Of a DNA stretch of 30,986 bases, positions 16,857-22,775 are shown in pieces. The notes below the pieces were generated by a model. That model saw nothing but the letters and a program-made list of their open reading frames with translations, was not told where the DNA came from and ran no database searches. The translations under genes were made by a program, and so were the position numbers. Position 1 is the first letter of the stretch. Each line of letters opens with the position of its first letter. This stretch comes from Oscillospiraceae bacterium (lineage in GTDB: Bacteria > Bacillota > Clostridia > Oscillospirales > Ruminococcaceae): the NCBI GenBank assembly GCA_020024215.1, contig JAHHUC010000019.1, forward strand, positions 1 through 30,986, in the 5' to 3' direction.

Positions 16857-16959
16857 AAAAGCAAAATAAATAATTGAATAAAGAAATAACAAAAAGGAGA
16901 GAATAAGAAAGCAGGGGACAGGTGTTCAAGATATAATCCTTAACTGCCGTTCTTTCCAT
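16855..16959 (-). CDS. pyr operon leader peptide, 34 residues, U-rich
   Basis: The ORF runs from ATG at 16959 to TAA at 16857-16855 and has GGGAGG ten bases upstream, inside a transcript that starts about 20-30 bases earlier. The peptide begins MERTAVKDYILNTC. Codons 14-34 (16920-16858) are a pyrimidine tract: 39 of 63 coding-strand bases are T, giving many Leu, Phe, Ser, Tyr. The stop codon merges with the terminator stem. In E. coli pyrBI a leader ORF with U-rich pause sites before a terminator makes transcription depend on UTP; here polymerase pausing at low UTP would let the ribosome catch up and block the terminator. Function is inferred from layout; the peptide sequence itself is probably unimportant. 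Confidence 0.8.
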   Translation of the reverse strand: MERTAVKDYILNTCPLLSYSLLFVISLFNYLFCF

Positions 16960-16987
16960 AGCCGTTCTTCCTCCCACGATTTTTCTC

Positions 16988-17016
16988 ATTATATCAAAAG
17001 GGCTCTTTATAGTCAA
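16988..17016 (-). promoter_or_regulatory. pyr operon promoter
   Basis: TTGACT (17016-17011), a 17-base spacer and TATAAT (16993-16988) on the minus strand. Transcription should begin near 16981 with an A-rich start (GAGAAAAAUCG), so UTP-dependent stuttering at the start site is not indicated. Confidence 0.9.
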
Positions 17017-17500
17017 TAGCAAAAGTAAAATTTAATGATTTTTTTGATTTTAAGGAAGAAAATACAAAAATCAAAAAAACTAATTTGTAACTTTCTTATG
17101 TTTACTGCTTCTAAATTGTAATTTTATTTTAATATAAAAAGGATGAAATAAACCTTTTGGCATTGTATAATTAAAACAACAAATAAAAAATATCACTTTC
17201 CATCTCTCCACAATATGGAAAATATATGGTTCCTTCTTAAATTCAGTAAATACCGCCTTATAAGGGGCGGTATTTTGTTATAATGGGTGCATAATATTTG
17301 ATGCTTGAAATGGTGTGGCATGAGAAAAGAGGGCTTACAGCTTAATGCCGGCATAGGCAAGGAAAAGCATATCAGTATGTAAACGCTGCTGTGTATCTGC
17401 GTGGTATCGAACCGTTATATTGTGGATGTGATTGCTTTGGAGCAGAACAGAGCTTTTGCATGTGGAGCATAAAAATGAATATGTTTTGTGAGGTACAGGT
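17017..17500. other. Gene-poor, A/T-rich stretch
   Basis: No convincing gene. It holds an A/T-only inverted repeat (17039-17051 with 17067-17079), a TATAAT at about 17167 without a clear -35, and an isolated terminator-like hairpin (17248-17275). Short frames at 17320-17475 are interrupted by stops and look like decayed coding sequence. Confidence 0.5.
17248..17275 (+). terminator. Orphan terminator-like hairpin
   Basis: AAATACCGCC (17248-17257) pairs with GGCGGTATTT (17266-17275) around an 8-base loop, followed by TGTTATAA. No plus-strand gene lies just upstream, so it may be the end of a lost gene. Confidence 0.5.
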
Positions 17501-17785
17501 ATGATTAAAACCTATGATTTTTTATTGACAGCGAAACGAGATAAAAATTTTCGGGCACAAATGGATGAAGCTGTTTCAAGTAATACGGACTGTGAAATTT
17601 GTACAGATATGCATAGGCTGACTTTTTCCTCAAAATCCCAAACAGTATCTGTTACAGCTAAGTCAAAGACAAGTCCTTTCAAAGAAAATATTATTCCTAA
17701 AAAAATCACTTATAAAGCACTGATAAAAATGCTTGATGGTGATTGGAACAGTATTGGCCCTGATGATATTACCGACCTTTTATAG
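17501..17785 (+). CDS. Small hypothetical protein, 94 residues
   Basis: The ATG has GAGG seven bases upstream. The product starts MIKTYDFLLTAKRDKNFRAQ, is soluble and mildly basic in the middle, and ends acidic (GPDDITDLL). No signal peptide or membrane segment is visible and I do not recognise a family. It stands alone between a decayed stretch and another gene-poor stretch, so it could itself be a survivor of an otherwise lost locus. The frame is intact with sensible codon use, which gives moderate support. Confidence 0.5.
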   Translation: MIKTYDFLLTAKRDKNFRAQMDEAVSSNTDCEICTDMHRLTFSSKSQTVSVTAKSKTSPFKENIIPKKITYKALIKMLDGDWNSIGPDDITDLL

Positions 17786-17831
17786 TAAAGGAAAGCTTGC
17801 TGTTCTGAATTTCTGCCTTTAAAATTCATAG

Positions 17832-17933
17832 CTAATTCAATGTCCTGTTTAAATTATTCAGCCATTCGGCCATAGAATTAGACATTGCAGTTTTACCGCC
17901 ATATCTGTAATCAGCATAAATATCCCGGATAAT
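17832..17933 (-). pseudogene. C-terminal remnant of an unidentified gene
   Basis: A 33-codon minus-strand frame reads IIRDIYADYRYGG, continues through MAEWLNNLNRTLN and stops at TAG. It has protein-like composition (aromatic, glycine-rich turn, amphipathic end) but is cut off by an in-frame stop just upstream and has no start or ribosome site. The parent family is not recognised. Confidence 0.35.
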
Positions 17934-18045
17934 CTAAAGCTGATTGCATTGGAAAGAAAATTAGATCTTATAAAAGAATAGATTGCTCTTATTTTTTGAT
18001 TTGTGCCAATAGCGTAAAATTTTTATAAAATGCTGAAATGGCAAT

Positions 18046-18141
18046 ATGCTGATAGAAAAAGAAAGTTTTAAACATTTAGATAAGCTACTGGATTTACTCA
18101 ATCTTGCCAAAATGCAATGTAATAAGAATGAAATAGTTTAG
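18046..18141 (+). pseudogene. Short ORF or gene fragment, 31 residues
   Basis: MLIEKESFKHLDKLLDLL starts an amphipathic helix-like peptide ending NKNEIV. No good ribosome site precedes the ATG. It may be a fragment of a larger helical protein. Confidence 0.25.
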
Positions 18142-18314
18142 GAAAACGGTCTTGTCTGCATTTGAGTATTGCTTTTCCGGCAGACATACACATCAGCTGA
18201 CTAAGATGCACAAAAAGCAGAGCTTTTACATATAAATAACATCCTATGCTAAGACTGTAATCAGAAATTGCAAAATTTAGATGGCAGAGAAAAAATACAT
18301 AAAAACTTAATTTC

Positions 18315-18367
18315 TGATATATCCCTTCTTTACTGTGGGTTTGGTAAAGGGGGGATATATCATTTTT
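18315..18367. terminator. Terminator hairpin downstream of the YtvI-like gene
   Basis: A 19-bp stem with two G-U type pairs (18315-18333 with 18344-18362; TGATATATCCC core) and a 10-base loop. TTTTT follows on the plus strand, while the minus-strand tail is less T-rich. It is the only terminator candidate for the minus-strand gene ending at 18377. Confidence 0.7.
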
Positions 18368-18376
18368 GGAAGTTAT

Positions 18377-19444
18377 TTATTTTGTAATTTCTTTATCCTC
18401 CTTAAACATATATTTTAAAGCTAAAAATATCACAGGAGATACTATCATTCCCTTTAATCCCATAGTTTTAAGACCTAAAAAACAGGAAAGAAGTGTTAGA
18501 AGAGGAGAGAGACCCAGTTCTTTTGCTATCAGGTGAGGCTCTAAGATATTTCTTATTACTGTTATAAATGCCCAGAGAACAAAAATTCCGGTTCCAAAAC
18601 TCAGCTCATTGGTAAGAAGCGAAAAAACAGCCCACGGAATCAGAACCGTACCTGTTCCCAAAAGGGGAAGAATATCCAAAATTGCAATGAAAACAGCCGA
18701 TTTTACAGGATGGCTCACCTTCAAAAGCAAAAAACCTGCCAAAAGCTCTGCAAAGGTTATGAGCATCAGTATAAAGTAGGATTTGAGAATTTTACCCAGA
18801 CATTTTGAGCAGAATTCCCTTACGGCAATAAAGAAAAAATGAAAATCCTCCGGTATGGCTCTTTTGAAAAAGGCCTTTATGGAATCATAATCCATGGCTA
18901 TATAAAAAGATGAAAGAATAGTAAAAATAAAGCTTATCAAAAATACAGGTATATTTTTGAAAAAGCTTCCTGCAAAGTCTACAAGTTTTTGGGAAAGCTT
19001 TGTAATTACCTCATTGACAGAATTTAAAAGCACATTTGAAATATTTATTCCGTAATTATTTTTTAAATTGTCATAGGATGGGAGGAAATCCTTTATGGAA
19101 TCCTTAAGGCGATCTATTGACGGAAGAACAGTATCCTGAAAGAGATCAGGCAGGCTGTGTGCAATATTTAATACATCCCCCAAAGCAGTTGTAATTAAAA
19201 GCCAAAGTGCAGCGGATATAAAAAGATAAAACAACAGTGCTGAAAAAAGCATTGACCATTTGGATTTTATATTTATTCTTGTCTTTATGGTATCTGAAAG
19301 GCTTTTGTATATCATTGCCAGCAGAAATGCCGCAATAAAAGGATAAAAAAGCGGCAGCAGATATATAAAGCTGCAAACCAATATGAAAATGGCAAGAATA
19401 AACAGGAAATCTATCAAAAAGCAAAGCTGAGTTTCTTTTTTCAA
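18377..19444 (-). CDS. ytvI: AI-2E family transporter, YtvI-like sporulation membrane protein
   Basis: A 355-residue polytopic membrane protein of the AI-2E/PerM family with about seven or eight hydrophobic segments, two at the N-terminus and the rest in the second half, separated by a soluble central part (about residues 90-150). LLPLLGTGTVLIPWAVFSLL and EPHLIAKELGLSPLLTLLSCFLGLK are typical of the conserved C-terminal region. The start is TTG at 19444, with AAGGAG nine bases upstream; a frame-extending ATG at 19519 has no ribosome site and would add a non-conserved tail. The YtvI subfamily is linked to sporulation in Firmicutes, but the transported substrate is unknown. Subfamily assignment is moderate. 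Confidence 0.8.
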   Translation of the reverse strand: MKKETQLCFLIDFLFILAIFILVCSFIYLLPLFYPFIAAFLLAMIYKSLSDTIKTRINIKSKWSMLFSALLFYLFISAALWLLITTALGDVLNIAHSLPDLFQDTVLPSIDRLKDSIKDFLPSYDNLKNNYGINISNVLLNSVNEVITKLSQKLVDFAGSFFKNIPVFLISFIFTILSSFYIAMDYDSIKAFFKRAIPEDFHFFFIAVREFCSKCLGKILKSYFILMLITFAELLAGFLLLKVSHPVKSAVFIAILDILPLLGTGTVLIPWAVFSLLTNELSFGTGIFVLWAFITVIRNILEPHLIAKELGLSPLLTLLSCFLGLKTMGLKGMIVSPVIFLALKYMFKEDKEITK

Positions 19445-19614
19445 TATGGAGTTCTCCTTATTAAAACAATGTAAAATTTTATGAATAAAATAATTAAAAA
19501 AACAAAAAAATTGCAGCAAATGCTGTTATATTTGTTTTTTTATGATATACTTGGTGTAATGAAATTTTGTTGTGGGATTTGTTTATAAAGAAATAATTTT
19601 CGAGGTGAAGCAGT

Positions 19615-20058
19615 ATGTGGAAAAAACCCAAATACTTGGTGGTTGAAACGGATGTCCTTCCCAATGTTTTTTTGCGTGTTTGCTATGCAAAGCATCTTTT
19701 GGAAAGCAAGCAGGTAAAAAGTGTATCCGATGCGGCAAGAAAGGCAGAGATTTCAAGAAGTGTGGTCTATAAGTACCGGGACAGTGTCTTTCCGTATGTA
19801 AGGGAAATGTCCGGAGAGGTTGTCAGCATTTATCTTTGTCTGCGGGATGAGCCCGGTGTGCTTTCAGATGTTATCGCCTGTCTGTATGAACACGGCGCAA
19901 ATATACTTACCATAAATCAGAATATACCGGTTGATTCGGTTGCGGCTGTTTCTATTTCAATCACTTTAGATGCAAAATCTCCCAGTGATATGGAGATAGT
20001 TCGTGTCCTCAAGGAAGTGAGCGGTGTCATGGAAGCAAAAAAGGTTGTTTCACAATAG
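19615..20058 (+). CDS. pheB: ACT domain protein PheB (UPF0735)
   Basis: A 147-residue protein starting at ATG after GAGGTGAAG. Residues about 30-60 form a helix-turn-helix-like segment (SVSDAARKAEISRSVVYKYRD), and residues about 70-145 an ACT domain (YLCLRDEPGVLSDVIACLYEHGANILTINQNIPVD), which usually binds amino acids. Family members in Bacillus are named PheB; the biochemical role is unsettled, with suggested links to aromatic amino acid control. It is a single gene followed by a terminator. Confidence 0.88.
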   Translation: MWKKPKYLVVETDVLPNVFLRVCYAKHLLESKQVKSVSDAARKAEISRSVVYKYRDSVFPYVREMSGEVVSIYLCLRDEPGVLSDVIACLYEHGANILTINQNIPVDSVAAVSISITLDAKSPSDMEIVRVLKEVSGVMEAKKVVSQ

Positions 20059-20074
20059 ATATTTTTGTCAGGCT

Positions 20075-20096
20075 CTCTGTTTAAAACAGAGCTTTT
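20075..20096 (+). terminator. Terminator after pheB
   Basis: CTCTGTT-taa-AACAGAG (20075-20091) followed by CTTTTT. Short but correctly placed 16 bp after the stop. Confidence 0.65.
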
Positions 20097-20178
20097 TATA
20101 TTTTAATAATAGCCTGTTAAGCATATTTTTATTCTTTAATCTGACATATAATTTTTTAAAAAATCAAATGGCAGATTT

Positions 20179-20227
20179 TAAAAAAATTATAGCCCCATGT
20201 TTCTTTTTATCTTAGAAACATGGGGCT
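20179..20227 (-). terminator. Terminator of the CNNM transporter gene
   Basis: AGCCCCATGTTTC (complement of 20227-20215) pairs with 20203-20191 in a perfect 13-bp stem; on the minus strand ATAATTTTTTT follows. It lies 31 bp after the transporter stop. Confidence 0.85.
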
Positions 20228-20257
20228 GTCTTATTAAACAAGGAAAATAAATTCAGC

Positions 20258-21610
20258 TTAAACGCTTTGCTTTCTAAGCTCATTTTCCTTTGACTTTACA
20301 CATTCGCAGGGAGAAATTATGGCTGATTCAATTCTGTGGCGTCTTACCTTTGTCACCTTTACATTAAGACATTCCGATTCCAGCTGAAAGGCTGTGCCGT
20401 CAGAGGGGATCTCGCCTAAAATTTCAAAGACATAGCTGTTGAGGTTTTGTCTTTCTTCGCTTTCATGCTCAATTCCCATCTCCTCCAAAATATCCTCCAT
20501 AAGTGTGTTTCCGGAAACCATATAGGTGTTGTCGCCGATTTTTTTGATGGGGAGGTTTTCATTTAACTGTGAGCCAAGATCACCTAAATCTCCCACCAGC
20601 TCCTCAATAAGATCCACAAGCGTGATAATGCCTATCATTCCGCCGTGCTCATCCAACACTACGGCAATCTTATTCTTTGTTGCCTTCATGTTTCTGAAAA
20701 GCACATCCGCACCCACTCCCTCAGGCACAAAATACGGCTCTGTTACAGCATTTTTCATAACATTGTCAAAGCTTTTATCATCAAGGACGAAAAATTCTCT
20801 TGTATTGAATATGCCCACCACGCGATCGGCTGTTTCATCACATATGGGGTAAAGTGCGTGAGGGTGATTTTTGATGGTGTTCATCCAGCTTTCCATATCG
20901 TCCTCAAGATATAAAAAGGACACATCTGTTCTGTGTGTTACAATATCTCCTGCGGTCAAATCGTCAAATTCAAACACATTGTTTATAAATTCCTTTTCCT
21001 CCTCAGCGATTATTCCCTTTTGACTTCCTGCGTCAACCATCATCCTTATTTCCTCTTCGCTGACATTTTCCTCCTCCTCATTAGGGTCAATTCCCATGAG
21101 CTTTAATACGGAGTTTGTCGAAAGTGTGAGAAACCACACAATAGGCGCAAATATTTTTGATATATAGTATATTATGGAGGACATTCCCAGAGCAAGGGCC
21201 TCAGGCTTTCTCATAGCCATTCTTTTAGGCACAAGCTCACCGAATATAAGTGTGAAATAAGAAAGTATTATTGTTATTAGAATTACCATAATGGTATTTA
21301 ATGTTGAATAGGGGATGTTCACTCCGGTTTTTAAAATTGCATCCACCAAAAGTCCGGAAAAGTTTTCTGCGGCAAAGGCAGAGCCTAAGAAGCCTGAAAG
21401 TGTTATGGCAACCTGAATGGTGGCTAAAAATCTGGCAGGCTGGGCTGTCAGCTTTATAAGCCTTGAAGCACGTTTGTCGCCTTTATCTGCCAAAACGGAA
21501 AGCTTGTTTTCATTAAGTGATATCACAGCAATTTCGGCGCAGGCAAACACTGCGTTTAACACTATGAGAAGAACCTGCAAAGAAAGCATCATAAATATAT
21601 TATTATCCAA
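20258..21610 (-). CDS. CNNM/CorC-family magnesium transporter (DUF21-CBS-CorC_HlyC)
   Basis: A 450-residue membrane protein starting at TTG (21610) with GGAGG eight bases upstream. Residues 1 to about 190 form the DUF21/CNNM membrane domain (CAEIAVISLNENKL, ARFLATIQVAITLSGFLGSAFAAENF). A CBS pair follows (about 205-335; VVLDEHGGMIGIITLVDLIEELVGDLGD). A CorC_HlyC domain is at about 350-435. Such proteins were long annotated as haemolysins; structural work on CorB/CorC and genetics of S. aureus and B. subtilis MpfA link the family to Mg2+ export. The gene is monocistronic with its own promoter, a short acidic leader ORF and an attenuator hairpin, implying control by magnesium (inference). Confidence 0.92.
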   Translation of the reverse strand: MDNNIFMMLSLQVLLIVLNAVFACAEIAVISLNENKLSVLADKGDKRASRLIKLTAQPARFLATIQVAITLSGFLGSAFAAENFSGLLVDAILKTGVNIPYSTLNTIMVILITIILSYFTLIFGELVPKRMAMRKPEALALGMSSIIYYISKIFAPIVWFLTLSTNSVLKLMGIDPNEEEENVSEEEIRMMVDAGSQKGIIAEEEKEFINNVFEFDDLTAGDIVTHRTDVSFLYLEDDMESWMNTIKNHPHALYPICDETADRVVGIFNTREFFVLDDKSFDNVMKNAVTEPYFVPEGVGADVLFRNMKATKNKIAVVLDEHGGMIGIITLVDLIEELVGDLGDLGSQLNENLPIKKIGDNTYMVSGNTLMEDILEEMGIEHESEERQNLNSYVFEILGEIPSDGTAFQLESECLNVKVTKVRRHRIESAIISPCECVKSKENELRKQSV

Positions 21611-21652
21611 TTAAAAATCCTCCAGAAATTTTAAAATATGCATACAAACACG

Positions 21653-21696
21653 AAAAGGCACTACCCGTGTCTACATACGAAGACACAGGCAACGCC
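21653..21696 (-). terminator. Leader attenuator of the CNNM gene
   Basis: On the minus strand GGCGTTGCCTGTGTCT (21696-21681) pairs along all 16 positions, four of them G-U, with AGACACGGGTAGTGCC (21672-21657). The loop is TCGTATGT and TTTT follows (21656-21653). The stop codon of the leader ORF sits at the loop/3'-arm boundary (21673-21671), so translation to the end must melt the hairpin. It lies 43 bp before the transporter start. Confidence 0.85.
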
Positions 21697-21766
21697 CCAG
21701 AATTTTAATATAATAAATGATGTTGATGGCAGCAGGACTATCCTCGTCACTGTCATTGTTATCCAT
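21671..21766 (-). CDS. Acidic/proline leader peptide of the CNNM gene, 31 residues
   Basis: ATG at 21766 to TAG at 21673-21671. The peptide starts MDNNDSDEDSPAAINI and ends CLCLRM. Residues 2-11 hold five acidic residues and a proline, the composition that destabilises translating ribosomes at low Mg2+ in E. coli MgtL (EPDP). The ORF's last codons are the 5' arm and loop of the terminator. AGGAG is the only ribosome site seen, at the extreme 5' end of the transcript, and its 15-base spacing to ATG is long. An in-frame TTG directly after AGGAG is too close. This spacing is the main weakness. No known riboswitch core was recognised instead. Confidence 0.65.
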   Translation of the reverse strand: MDNNDSDEDSPAAINIIYYIKILGRCLCLRM

Positions 21767-21795
21767 AAACTTAAAATTCAACTCCTCTCAGGAGG

Positions 21796-21824
21796 ATAAT
21801 ATCAGAAAAATATATGTGTGTCAA
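21796..21824 (-). promoter_or_regulatory. Promoter of the CNNM leader and gene
   Basis: TTGACA (21824-21819), 17-base spacer, TATTAT (21801-21796) on the minus strand. Transcription should start near 21789, giving a roughly 20-base untranslated region before the leader ATG. Confidence 0.88.
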
Positions 21825-22207
21825 TAGAGAAAAGCCAAATCTTAAAATCGGTGGCAGAAAACAGAAAATTGCCGGGATATAGGCTTCTCAGGATAAAAAA
21901 TATGCCTTCTGATCATATAATAGGAAGCATATAGCTGCTTGTAAGAAATATTCATAAAATTTTATATAAATTCAAGCAGGTGATATGCTATAATCAAAAA
22001 AAGCTTTAAACATCGGCTTTGAGAGATGGATACAGAGCGGGCAATTTTATTAAAGGGCTTATTTTTAATGTTTGTGAATTTATCAGCGGCATACCTGCAA
22101 AAATAATTGCTTAAGCTTAAGCATATGTCAATGAAAGCACAAAAGGAAGAAAATCCATATATTTATGCTCATCATGCCGTGGAAAAATAACTGTTTTGGG
22201 GGAATAG
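21825..22207. other. Intergenic region without clear gene
   Basis: No ORF of note. A TATAAT near 21990 (GCTATAATC) may be a -10 box for the lipoprotein gene, but no good -35 lies 17 bases upstream. A perfect palindrome TGCTTAAGCTTAAGCA occurs at about 22109-22124; its role is unknown. Confidence 0.4.
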
Positions 22208-22696
22208 ATGCAAGTGAAAAAAATTCTTCTTTTCTCTGCATTGATATCTGCAATTTTACTTTTTGGATGTTCAATGCAGCAGAATCTTTCAAAAGAAAAA
22301 ATACCGTTTAAAGATAATCAGTATTATGCTGCTGCATATTTGGGATATGATAATTTTGAAAAAAAGCAGTATTATTTAGAAAAATATACAAACGAAGCTT
22401 CAGCTGCAATACACTATATTTCTCAGGGGGATTGCTACCTCATCATTCCCCGATATCCCGAAACCGACCTGTCAATTTATCGTATTGATATGGAAAGCGG
22501 GAATAGAACCTTGCTCTTTGAGCAGGCGGATTCCTCTCCTTTTGTTATAAAATGCAATGAAAGCGATATTTTTTCGGATGTGCTTATCAGATTTACTTAT
22601 CAAAACAAGGTGATGGAATTTTCCCCGTTTATATCCTTAAAGGATGGTTCCTTGGATATTGGCGAGAATGGCTTGGATATAACAGAAAATTTCTGA
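22208..22696 (+). CDS. Small lipoprotein of unknown function
   Basis: A 162-residue exported lipoprotein: basic start MQVKK, hydrophobic core, lipobox LLFGC with the lipidated residue at Cys21. GGGGG lies before the ATG at usable spacing. The mature part has alternating hydrophobic and polar residues and several tyrosines, suggesting a beta-rich fold, with no motif I know. It is a single gene closed by the bidirectional terminator that also serves the large IdeS-like gene. No functional link to either neighbour is evident. Confidence 0.72.
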   Translation: MQVKKILLFSALISAILLFGCSMQQNLSKEKIPFKDNQYYAAAYLGYDNFEKKQYYLEKYTNEASAAIHYISQGDCYLIIPRYPETDLSIYRIDMESGNRTLLFEQADSSPFVIKCNESDIFSDVLIRFTYQNKVMEFSPFISLKDGSLDIGENGLDITENF

Positions 22697-22730
22697 GGGC
22701 TTTAAAGCGCTGTGTATAATTATGTGATTA

Positions 22731-22764
22731 AAAAAATGAAGCAGACTAAGCTGCTTCATTTTTT
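22731..22764. terminator. Bidirectional terminator
   Basis: AAAAAATGAAGCAG (22731-22744) pairs perfectly over 14 bp with 22751-22764, around a 6-base loop, with A6 and T6 at the ends. It serves the lipoprotein gene (+) and the IdeS-like protease gene (-). Confidence 0.92.
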
Positions 22765-22775
22765 AATGTTTAGAA

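Larger units (their letters stand above)
17786..18314. other. Gene-poor stretch with decayed coding remnants
   Basis: No full gene. Two short fragments are listed separately (17832-17933 on the minus strand and 18046-18141 on the plus strand). A further plus-strand run near 17940-17979 reads LIALERKLDLIKE before a stop. The pattern suggests an eroded insertion or operon. Confidence 0.45.

Noticed and set aside
16826..16990. PyrR-binding attenuator in the pyr leader
   Set aside because: No PyrR-type binding loop or competing antiterminator was found; the space is taken by the leader ORF.
21671..21800. M-box (Mg2+) or yybP-ykoY (Mn2+) riboswitch before the CNNM gene
   Set aside because: A CUGCUGCC segment recalls the M-box, but the other conserved M-box or yybP-ykoY segments are not found and the transcript before the terminator is too short for an M-box.
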